A model generated the notes under the pieces. It was not told the origin of the DNA and made no database searches. It was given only the letters and a program-made list of their open reading frames with translations. From DASTFY01 sp963829955 (lineage in GTDB: Bacteria; Actinomycetota; Acidimicrobiia; Acidimicrobiales; Ilumatobacteraceae): a stretch of 64,000 nt of DNA. Both the position numbers and the translations under genes were made by a program. The stretch spans positions 1 through 64,000 of the forward strand of contig CAWHKS010000003.1 in assembly GCA_963829955.1 (NCBI GenBank), given 5' to 3'. Positions 57,633-64,000 of the stretch are shown here, in pieces; the first letter of the stretch is position 1, and each line of letters begins with the position of its first letter.

Positions 57633-58964
57633 GTGCGCAGACTAGCCATCACCCTCGGCGGGCTCCTGCTGAGCGGTGCGGGTCTGCTGTCCCTGGTAGG
57701 GACCGCCGCGGCGCAATCGACGGCGGAGGGTCCGGTGGACATCGTGGAGGTCAGTGGTCTGGTCGACGAGGTCGTCGTGGACGACCTGACCAAGGCCATC
57801 GAACGGGCGGCGGCCGGCGGCGTGCAGGCCCTCATCGTGCAGCTCAACTCCAAGGCGGCCGTCGTCTCCCCGGAGCGCATGGCCCGCCTGGCGGAGACCA
57901 TCCACAACTCGGCCGTCCCGGTCGCCATCTGGGTCGGTCCGAGCGGCTCTCGCGCCCTCGGGCAGCCCGGACAGCTCCTTGGCGCGGCGGCCGTCACGGC
58001 CATGGCCCCGGCGACCCGCATCGGCGACTTCGGGGACCCGCTCCCCGTCGAGGGCTTCGAGCTCGACTTCGGCGACGGCGGCGAGCAGCTGGAGTCCTTC
58101 ACGATGGGCCCGGAGGAGGCCCGGGAGCGCAACGTGCTCCGCCCGGACATCGAGGATGAGGGCGTGCCTGTGCTGCGCAGCATGCTCCTGGTCATCGACG
58201 GGCTGGAGCACAACGGGCGCACGGTCAACACCGCGGACGAGCGCCTCGGGGACGACGGGAAGAAGGAGCTGGTGCTCGTGGCCGAGCCCCGGTTCTTCAA
58301 GCTGCCGCTGGCCGCGCGGCTGATGCACACGGTGGCCAGCCCTCCTGTCACCTACCTGCTGTTCACGATCGGGCTGTCCCTCCTGATCTTCGAGTTCTTC
58401 ACGGCGGGGGTCGGGGTGGCCGGGCTGGTCGGCGCCGGCAGCCTGGTCCTGGCCTGCTACGGGCTGGGGGCGCTGCCCGTCAACGGCTGGGCGCTGGCAG
58501 CGATGCTGCTGGCGTTCTTCGGCCTGGCCATCGACGTGCAGACCGGCGTGCCCAGGACATGGACCGGCATCGGCCTCACGCTGTACGCGGTGTCGTCGCT
58601 CTTCCTGTTCCGGGACGGGCTGCGCCCGTCGTGGATCACGCTGCTGGCCGGCATCGGAGGAGTGGCGCTGGCCTTCATCGTGGGCATGCCGTCCATGGTG
58701 CGGGCCCGCTTCGCCACGCCGACGATCGGCCGGGAGTGGATGATCGGGGAGATGGGCGAGGCCGCGGTCGCCATCGATCCCCTCGGCGTGGCCGTCGTGC
58801 GGGGGGCGCAGTGGCGGGCCAGGACCAACCGGGCTACGCCGCTCAAGCGGGGCGACCCGCTGAAGGTGGTGGCCATCGACGGCTACACGCTCGAGGTCGA
58901 GCCGGAGGTCGGAGCGGCCAAGGACCACCGGGAGCGGCGCGGCGCCGGTCGGTCCGGCCGATGA
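57633..58964 (+). CDS. NfeD1-like membrane protein with degenerate ClpP-type protease domain
   Basis: A 443-aa protein from GTG 57633 after CGGAGG. A signal (LAITLGGLLLSGAGLLSLVGTAAA) is followed by a ClpP/1510-N-type domain (residues about 35-190), four or five TM helices (about 215-350), and a C-terminal NfeD OB domain (WMIGEMGEAAVAIDPLG, then AQWRARTN). The catalytic Ser of the usual RAxSAG motif is replaced (GSRALGQPGQLL), so the protease site looks dead. It is divergent from the ArsA pair. Confidence 0.8.
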   Translation: MRRLAITLGGLLLSGAGLLSLVGTAAAQSTAEGPVDIVEVSGLVDEVVVDDLTKAIERAAAGGVQALIVQLNSKAAVVSPERMARLAETIHNSAVPVAIWVGPSGSRALGQPGQLLGAAAVTAMAPATRIGDFGDPLPVEGFELDFGDGGEQLESFTMGPEEARERNVLRPDIEDEGVPVLRSMLLVIDGLEHNGRTVNTADERLGDDGKKELVLVAEPRFFKLPLAARLMHTVASPPVTYLLFTIGLSLLIFEFFTAGVGVAGLVGAGSLVLACYGLGALPVNGWALAAMLLAFFGLAIDVQTGVPRTWTGIGLTLYAVSSLFLFRDGLRPSWITLLAGIGGVALAFIVGMPSMVRARFATPTIGREWMIGEMGEAAVAIDPLGVAVVRGAQWRARTNRATPLKRGDPLKVVAIDGYTLEVEPEVGAAKDHRERRGAGRSGR

Positions 58965-59107
58965 GCGGCGGCTCTCGGCACCGGTGCGGGCAGGCCCTGG
59001 AGGGCCTCCGGGGCCGCTTCGCCCACGCCTCGCGCTGCGCGCGCCACTCGCCGGGTTCGTGGCCCGGCCTGCCTGCCCATACCCCCGTCTTCCTGCGGCA
59101 TTCCTCA

Positions 59108-59136
59108 TTGTCGAAATGTCAACGAGCACGTACGCT
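59108..59136 (+). promoter_or_regulatory. Candidate whiB promoter (TTGTCG-N17-TACGCT)
   Basis: TTGTCG (59108-59113), 17 bases, then TACGCT (59131-59136) gives a sigma70-type spacing. Transcription would start near 59143, leaving a short leader with GAGGGGG before the start at 59163. Confidence 0.45.
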
Positions 59137-59162
59137 GCCCTTCGCTGTGAGGGGGTATCACG

Positions 59163-59447
59163 GTGATGCAACACCGGCGTATAGATGGACGAGCGGGGGA
59201 TCCGTGGCAGGACAGAGCTGCCTGCAGGGGGCCACAGTCCGTGGTCTTCTTTCCGCCGCACCACCCCGAGCGCAAGGATGAGCGGCTGTCCCGGGAGCGC
59301 CGGGCCAAGGCCATCTGCGCCGCCTGTCCGGTTCTCGAACCATGCCTGGATTACGCGCTGAGGATCAGGGAGCCTCACGGGATCTGGGGCGGCCTGAACG
59401 AGCTGGAGCGGCGAAGCCGCCTCGAGGAGGCAACAGCGAGCGCGTGA
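59163..59447 (+). CDS. WhiB-family [4Fe-4S] transcriptional regulator
   Basis: A 94-aa WhiB protein, GTG 59163 or ATG 59166. Four cysteines follow the family spacing: Cys21, Cys52, Cys55, Cys61 (CxxC then x5 C). The GIWGG turn is at 73-77, followed by basic ELERRSRLEEA. The iron-sulfur cluster senses redox or gas. The neighbouring ArsA pair suggests WhiB4-like placement. Its stop overlaps the next gene (GTGA), so a hydrolase is co-translated. Confidence 0.93.
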   Translation: MMQHRRIDGRAGDPWQDRAACRGPQSVVFFPPHHPERKDERLSRERRAKAICAACPVLEPCLDYALRIREPHGIWGGLNELERRSRLEEATASA

Positions 59448-60445
59448 GCGCCCGCGGGACTGGCCGCGACCAGGGCAGTGCGGTCGAGTCCAAGGCGGCA
59501 GCACCGGTCCGGGGACCGGTGGTCTGGAAGCGGACCTGGGTGCAGGACCGTCCCGCGCAGTACGGCGTGGTCGGTGAGGGGCTGCCCGTCGTCTTCGCCC
59601 ACGGCTGGGCGCTCGGCCAGCACACGTACAAGGCGATCCTCCACCGGCTGGCCGACCAGGGGTGCCGGGTCGTGGCGCCGGCCCTCCCCGGCTTCGGTGG
59701 TACGCCGGGGCTGCCGCGGGACAGGTTCCACCTCGCCGGCTACGCGGCCTGGCTGGAGGAGTTCATCCGCGAGGTGGGCATCGAGGAGAAGGTCGTGATC
59801 GTCGGGCACTCCTTCGGCGGGGGTGTGGCCATCCGCGCCGCCTACTCGTTCCCGAACCTCGTCCGCTCGCTGGTGCTGGTCAACTCCATCGGCGGATCGT
59901 CATGGCGGCGGGGCAAGGTCCTGACCTCGATCGCCGACCGGCCGCTGTGGGACTGGGGGCTGCACTTCCCCTCCGACGTGTGGCCGATCCGTCAGGCCAC
60001 CAGGGTGCTGCCGGTCATCCTGGAGGACGCGCTGCCCAACCTGGTCCGCAGCCCCGGTTCAGTGGTGCGGGTGGCCAACATGGCCCGGCGGGCCGACCTC
60101 CGCCCGGAGCTGGAGGAGCTCAAGCGCCGGGGCTCCCCGGTGACGGTCATCTGGGCGAGCCGGGACGGGATCATCCCCAAGGAGTCGTTCGAGGCGATGT
60201 GCACGGCGGTGGGGACGGCCGGCACCGTCGTCGAGGGCAGCCACTCATGGCTGCTGGCCGACCCCGGACATTTCGTGGAGGTCATCACGAACGACCTCGA
60301 GGTGGCCAAGGCGGCGCGGGCCATGGAGGCCGAGACCGAGGCGGCGGACGAGGAGGCGGCCGGGCCGCTGCGCCGGCTGTTCGGTCGCCCGAAGCGCAAG
60401 GGCCCGCGCGAGCTCGACCAGCTCGACCCGTCAGGGCCCAGCTGA
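59444..60445 (+). CDS. Alpha/beta hydrolase coupled to WhiB
   Basis: A 333-aa protein from GTG 59444, inside the WhiB stop. LPVVFAHGWALGQHTYKAIL is the oxyanion segment, VAPALPGFGGTPGLP follows, the nucleophile is in VIVGHSFGGGVAIRAAY, and the His motif is GSHSWLLADPGHF. It resembles epoxide hydrolase/lipase-type proteins. The tight GTGA coupling to WhiB is notable. The C-terminus is highly charged (RRLFGRPKRKGP). Confidence 0.8.
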   Translation: MSARGTGRDQGSAVESKAAAPVRGPVVWKRTWVQDRPAQYGVVGEGLPVVFAHGWALGQHTYKAILHRLADQGCRVVAPALPGFGGTPGLPRDRFHLAGYAAWLEEFIREVGIEEKVVIVGHSFGGGVAIRAAYSFPNLVRSLVLVNSIGGSSWRRGKVLTSIADRPLWDWGLHFPSDVWPIRQATRVLPVILEDALPNLVRSPGSVVRVANMARRADLRPELEELKRRGSPVTVIWASRDGIIPKESFEAMCTAVGTAGTVVEGSHSWLLADPGHFVEVITNDLEVAKAARAMEAETEAADEEAAGPLRRLFGRPKRKGPRELDQLDPSGPS

Positions 60446-60502
60446 GCTGATCCGACAGGGCTGCGGCATCCCTGCTTTCAGGGCGCCGGGAGGCGCGGGC
60501 CG

Positions 60503-62233
60503 TCACGGCGCCGGAAGGCGGGGCCCGGCGATGCGGAGGTCGCCTCGCCGCCGGGTGATGCCGCGGGCGTCGAGCTCGGTGACCAGCGGGAGCGCGTGCT
60601 TGCGGGTGATGCCGAGCTCGTCGCGCAGCGCGGCGACGGTGAAGCCCCCCGGCGCACCGGCCAGCAGCGCGGCGGCCGTGCGGGCGGCGGCGTCGATGGC
60701 GCTCGGCGCGAAGTAGACGCCGTCGCGCTCGACCACGAGGCCGCGCCGGACCAGCTCCCGCAGCTCGGCCCGGTCGACGCCATCGGCTGCGGGCGGTGTG
60801 ACGCCGCCGTCCTCCAGCGCCTGCAGGAAGGGGTGGTCGGCGAGTGGGTCGTCCGTGCCCGCCGGCCGGGCCCGGCCGGCACGGACCTCGACGGCCGGGA
60901 GGAGGGCCAGGACTTCCCGCTCGCGCTCGTCCAGGGACACGACGTCGAGGCCGAGCGGACCGGCCGCCTCCACGCGGGACGCCAGCGCGTCCACCATGGC
61001 CTGCACCGCGCCTGGCGCGACGACCCACGGCCCGAGGGAGGGAGGTACGCGCTCGCCGGTCAACGCCTCCAGGTCGTCCGCCCTGATCCAGCCCCGGTCG
61101 GCCACGACCCGCTCCACCGGGCCGTCCTCCCAGCGTTCGGACCCCATCTTCGACGCCGGGCGCAGCGGCGCGACGTCGAGCACGGCTCCGCCCCCGACCG
61201 TCTCCTGCCGGCCGCTCTCCCGCAGGATGAAGCGGTCGCCGGGGAGGAGGGGCACGGGCTCCTGCAGGTGGAGGCGCACGAAGCCCCGCTCGCCCGGCCT
61301 GATCCCGGAGCCGCCGAGCACCCGGACACGGACGGGGTGCTCGCCGGACCCGATGTACGCGAGGTAGGCGCCGCGCCGCGTGACCTGGTGTCCGAGCGCG
61401 TCGAGGACGGCCAGCGAAGCGTCCACCCGCACCGTCGGGACCCAGCGGCCGGGCTCGACCACGGCGTCGCCGCGGGCCAGATCCGCATGGTCGACCCCGA
61501 CCAGGTTGAGCGCCACGCGATGGCCGGGCCCGATCGTCTCGTGGGCCTGGTTGAGGCTCTGGATGGCGCGGATGCGCGCGGGCAGGACGCGGGGGCCGAC
61601 CACCACGCGGTCACCGCTGGCCAGCGGCCCGCCGGTGAGCGTCCCCGTCACCACCGTGCCGCTGCCCTTGGCGGCGAAGACCCGGTCCACCCACAACCGG
61701 GGCCGGCCGCGGTCGGCCGAGGCGGGGGTGCTCCACGCGAGGTCGTCGAGCGCAGCGCGGAGGTCGTCGAGCCCTTCGCCGGTGGAAGCGCTCACGGGCA
61801 CGATGGGCGCGCCGGCCAGGAACGTCCCCGCCACGTGCTCGGTCACGTCGAGCTGGGCCAGGTCCCGCAGGTCGTCGTCGACGGCATCCACCTTGGACAG
61901 CGCGACCAGCCCGTGCTCGATGCCGAGCAGCTCGAGGATGCGCAGGTGCTCCTCGCTCTGGGGCTTCCACCCCTCCGTGGCCGCGATCACGAAGAGGCAG
62001 GCGTCCACGGCCCCGACGCCGGCCAGCATGTTGCGGAGGAAGCGGACGTGCCCGGGGACGTCGACGAAGCTGACGGACTCACCGGAGGGCAGCGTCGTGT
62101 GGGCGAAGCCGAGGTCGATGGTGAGGCCGCGCCGCTTCTCCTCCTCGAAGCGGTCCGGGTCCGTCCCCGTCAGCGCGAGGACGAGCGACGACTTGCCATG
62201 GTCGACATGACCAGCAGTGGCGATGACCCTCAC
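60503..62233 (-). CDS. selB: Selenocysteine-specific elongation factor
   Basis: A 576-aa translation factor. The GTPase opens IATAGHVDHGKSSLVLALTG (G1), has DRFEEEKRRGLTIDLGFAH, DVPGHVRFLRNM (G3), and LSKVDAVDD (G4). Domains II-III and the C-terminal winged helices (residues about 390-570) that bind the SECIS are present. Start GTG 62233 overlaps the selA stop (GTGA). No selC tRNA or selD is seen in this window. Confidence 0.93.
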   Translation of the reverse strand: MRVIATAGHVDHGKSSLVLALTGTDPDRFEEEKRRGLTIDLGFAHTTLPSGESVSFVDVPGHVRFLRNMLAGVGAVDACLFVIAATEGWKPQSEEHLRILELLGIEHGLVALSKVDAVDDDLRDLAQLDVTEHVAGTFLAGAPIVPVSASTGEGLDDLRAALDDLAWSTPASADRGRPRLWVDRVFAAKGSGTVVTGTLTGGPLASGDRVVVGPRVLPARIRAIQSLNQAHETIGPGHRVALNLVGVDHADLARGDAVVEPGRWVPTVRVDASLAVLDALGHQVTRRGAYLAYIGSGEHPVRVRVLGGSGIRPGERGFVRLHLQEPVPLLPGDRFILRESGRQETVGGGAVLDVAPLRPASKMGSERWEDGPVERVVADRGWIRADDLEALTGERVPPSLGPWVVAPGAVQAMVDALASRVEAAGPLGLDVVSLDEREREVLALLPAVEVRAGRARPAGTDDPLADHPFLQALEDGGVTPPAADGVDRAELRELVRRGLVVERDGVYFAPSAIDAAARTAAALLAGAPGGFTVAALRDELGITRKHALPLVTELDARGITRRRGDLRIAGPRLPAP

Positions 62234-63592
62234 GGTGATGCAGGGGTCAACGCGGCGAGCGCGATCGCCAGGTGGTCGTCGTCGGACGGCTCGACCGTCC
62301 GCAGATCGAGGAAGGTCCGCCCGTCCCGCACTCGGGCGATGACCGGCGGCGCCGCCCGGCGCAGCTCCGCCGACCGGTCGCCCGCCAGTACCAGCCCAGC
62401 CGAAGGGACGGCGGTGCCCGGCAGGGAACCGGCGCCGGGCAGGGACTCCATCGGCTCGACAGCAAGGCCCAGCGGCCCGCCGGACGGACCGGCCGCGGTC
62501 AGGACGGCGAGGGCGCGAGCCTCCAGCTCGGAGACGAGCACCGTGGCCATCCGCCAGAACGGCACAGTCCGCCCGGCGTCGCGCCGCAGGTAGGCGAGGA
62601 GTACGTCCTGCAGTGCGGACAGCACCAGACCGCCCGGCCGCAGGGCGCGGGCCAGGGGATGCGCGGCGCAGGCCGCGACGAGGTCTGCGCGCCCAGCGAT
62701 GATGCCGGCCTGCGGGCCGCCGAGGAGCTTGTCCCCGCTGAAGGTCACGAGCGCAGCGCCGGAGGCGAGGGTCTGGCGGGCGGCCGGCTCGCCCTCCAGC
62801 CAGGCGGGCGGACCGCCTACCAACCACGGGCAGGCGGCGTCGAGCAAGCCGGAGCCGATGTCGGCGACGACGGGCACTGCACCGTGGAGCGCGGTCAGCG
62901 CGGCCGTCGTCGTGTCCTCCACGAAGCCCTCGACCCGGTAGTTCGACGGGTGAACCTTGAGCACCAGGGCCACGTCGGCGCCAGGGCGCTCCAGGGCCCG
63001 CTGGTAGTCGGCCGGGCGGGTCCGGTTCGTCGTGCCGACGTCCACCAGGCGCGCGCCGGACTGCTCCATGACCTCGGGCACGCGAAAGCCGCCGCCGATC
63101 TCGACGCTCTCGCCCCTGCTGACCAGCACCTCGCGGCCCCGGGCCAGCGCAGCCAGGACGAGCAGGACGGCGGCGGCGTTGTTGTTGACGACCAGCGCGG
63201 CCTCGGCGTCGCACAGCCGGGCCAGCAGGCGGCCGCAGTGGACGTGGCGGGAACCCCGCCGCCCGGAGGTCAGGTCCAGCTCGAGGTTGGTGGCGCCCCG
63301 AACTGGTTCCGCGGCCAGCGGGGCTCGGCCGAGGTTCGTGTGCAGAAGCACGCCGGTGGCGTTGACGACTGGCTGCAGGAGCATCCGCGCCAGCTCGGCC
63401 GCCCGCGCCGTCGCGGACAGCGGGATCGCCGGCGGCGATGGCCGCCCGCGCCACCTCGACCAGGAGCGGATGGGGCAGACCGACCCCTTCGCCGTCATGG
63501 GCCAGGGCACGGGCGAGCGCGTCGACCGAGGGCGGCCGGCCGGCGCCCGTGGCCCGGCGCACCGCGGCCCCCGGGCCGCTCGTCGCGCTCAC
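62230..63592 (-). CDS. selA: L-seryl-tRNA(Sec) selenium transferase, frameshifted at 63422-63424
   Basis: From GTG 63592, residues RPPSVDALARALAHDGEG and HPLLVEVARAAIAAGDP form the SelA N-terminus. Removing one C at 63422-63424 joins this to ARAAELARMLLQPVVNATGV and LLHTNLGRAPL, and the rest is normal: the PLP lysine is in LVTFSGDKLLGGPQAG. Repaired length is about 453 aa. It converts seryl-tRNA(Sec) to selenocysteyl-tRNA. The break is beside a homopolymer, and the protein is probably intact in the cell. It overlaps selB by GTGA. Confidence 0.85.
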
Positions 63593-63677
63593 GAGCAGGA
63601 CGCTAGTGGTGCCACCCTTGGCTGCCGCCGCTGAGCCTCCCCCGACGAGCAGGTCGAGGCCGCCGATACGCTGCGGG

Positions 63678-64000
63678 GCGTGGCGCTCGCCATCGTGCTG
63701 CTCATCGTCATCCCGATCGTCGAGCTGTACCTGTTCATCCAGGTCTCCAACGCGATCGGCTTCCTCAACGCGCTCGGGCTCGTCATCCTGATCTCGCTGA
63801 TCGGCATGTGGTTGGTCAAGCGGGCGGGCACGAAGGTCTGGGCCCGGTTCAACGAGCAGCTCGCAGTGCAGAACACCCCTTCGAAGGAGGTGGCGGACGG
63901 GGTCTGCCTCCTCGGTGCCGGCCTCCTCCTCGTGGTGCCCGGCTTCCTCACCGATGCGCTGGGCTTGCTCCTCCTGCTACCGCCGATCCGCTCGGTGGTG
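63678..64000 (+). CDS. fxsA: FxsA-family membrane protein (partial, truncated by the window edge)
   Basis: The first 107 residues of an FxsA protein from GTG 63678. TACGCT (63665-63670) is 7 nt upstream, so it is probably leaderless. Helices are ALAIVLLIVIPIVELYLFIQV and LNALGLVILISLIGMWLVKR, and LLVVPGFLTDALGLLLLLPPIR is the typical FxsA motif. FxsA-like proteins confer phage exclusion in some hosts, but most members are of unknown function. The gene continues beyond the window. Confidence 0.9.

Noticed and set aside
56663..58351. Long extension of the ArsA frame (total 939 aa)
   Set aside because: Residues before the ArsA Met are Arg/Ser-rich and lie opposite ArsA 1 and NfeD; the ArsA 2 start is set by its ATGA overlap.
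60455..60474. Terminator between the hydrolase and selB
   Set aside because: CAGGG/CCCTG gives only a 5-bp stem without a T-tract; too weak to call.
60446..60502. selC (tRNA-Sec) next to selB
   Set aside because: The gap is too short and has no extended acceptor or UCA anticodon arm.
1..64000. CRISPR array, rRNA operon, intact insertion sequence or prophage
   Set aside because: No regularly spaced direct repeats longer than the 40-bp pair at 50841, no rRNA-like sequence, and no transposase or phage structural motif was seen.

Overview
High-GC actinobacterial chromosome segment. The evidence is a WhiB regulator beside paired ArsA-type ATPases, F420/PPOX and LLM flavoproteins, GSI plus GSII glutamine synthetases, a complete kdpFABC-DE locus, many GTG starts, and a tRNA-Pro without an encoded CCA. 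Many genes carry a -10-like hexamer only 5-9 nt before the start codon, which suggests abundant leaderless mRNAs. The combination fits a non-model Actinomycetota lineage, perhaps Acidimicrobiia. That placement is inferred from gene content, not from a phylogenetic marker.

Bases 1-4800 look like the distal end of an integrated element. They hold short, mostly unrecognisable genes: a TubC-docking/zinc-finger protein, several small membrane proteins and a zinc-ribbon membrane protein. Stretches are AT-richer than the rest. The region ends in a 3' fragment of a tRNA-Arg(ACG) gene that has no 5' half, as expected for attR of an island that integrated into a tRNA gene.

Bases 5000-16800 hold mixed housekeeping and accessory genes: aquaporin, SAM methyltransferase, an orphan PEP-mobile-domain protein coupled to its TetR regulator, PAP2 phosphatase, DoxX, GNAT, two PPOX proteins, an LLM oxidoreductase, a VOC protein, a GlcD-type FAD oxidase and a Zn alcohol dehydrogenase. 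Two gene remnants (alpha/beta hydrolase, PepSY) lie here. Bases 16800-26500 carry otsB and the potassium locus: a DUF4118 protein, a small ORF, kdpF, kdpA, kdpB, kdpC, kdpD and kdpE. Three CGTCAAG repeats on helical spacing lie before the first gene of the set.

Bases 26500-37500 include a trans-aconitate methyltransferase-like gene, a GSA-aminotransferase-like enzyme coupled to an SGNH protein, a Crp/Fnr regulator, an ECF sigma factor, the nitrogen block (glnII, glnA and a coupled atypical OmpR-type regulator), a lipoprotein, nadE and a vapBC pair. Bases 37500-50900 contain a YgjP-like metallopeptidase, a histidine phosphatase, a CrtO-type acyltransferase, two coupled alpha/beta hydrolases, a LysM lipoprotein, ethylmalonyl-CoA-type mutase, aat, 3-hydroxyacyl-CoA dehydrogenase, a tyrosine phosphatase, a cyclophilin, lysC and asd.

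Bases 50900-64000 contain a tandem repeat and a long inverted repeat, a nitroreductase, a type-2 acyl-CoA-dehydrogenase-like flavoprotein, a MazG-like protein, an SGNH esterase, tRNA-Pro, a receiver protein, two ArsA-like ATPases, a divergent NfeD-like protein lacking the usual catalytic serine, WhiB, an alpha/beta hydrolase, selB and selA, and the start of fxsA.

At least five otherwise intact chromosomal genes, and several genes in the left element, are broken by single-base indels in or beside short homopolymer runs. This looks more like uncorrected sequencing error than biological decay, and those genes are described as if intact.
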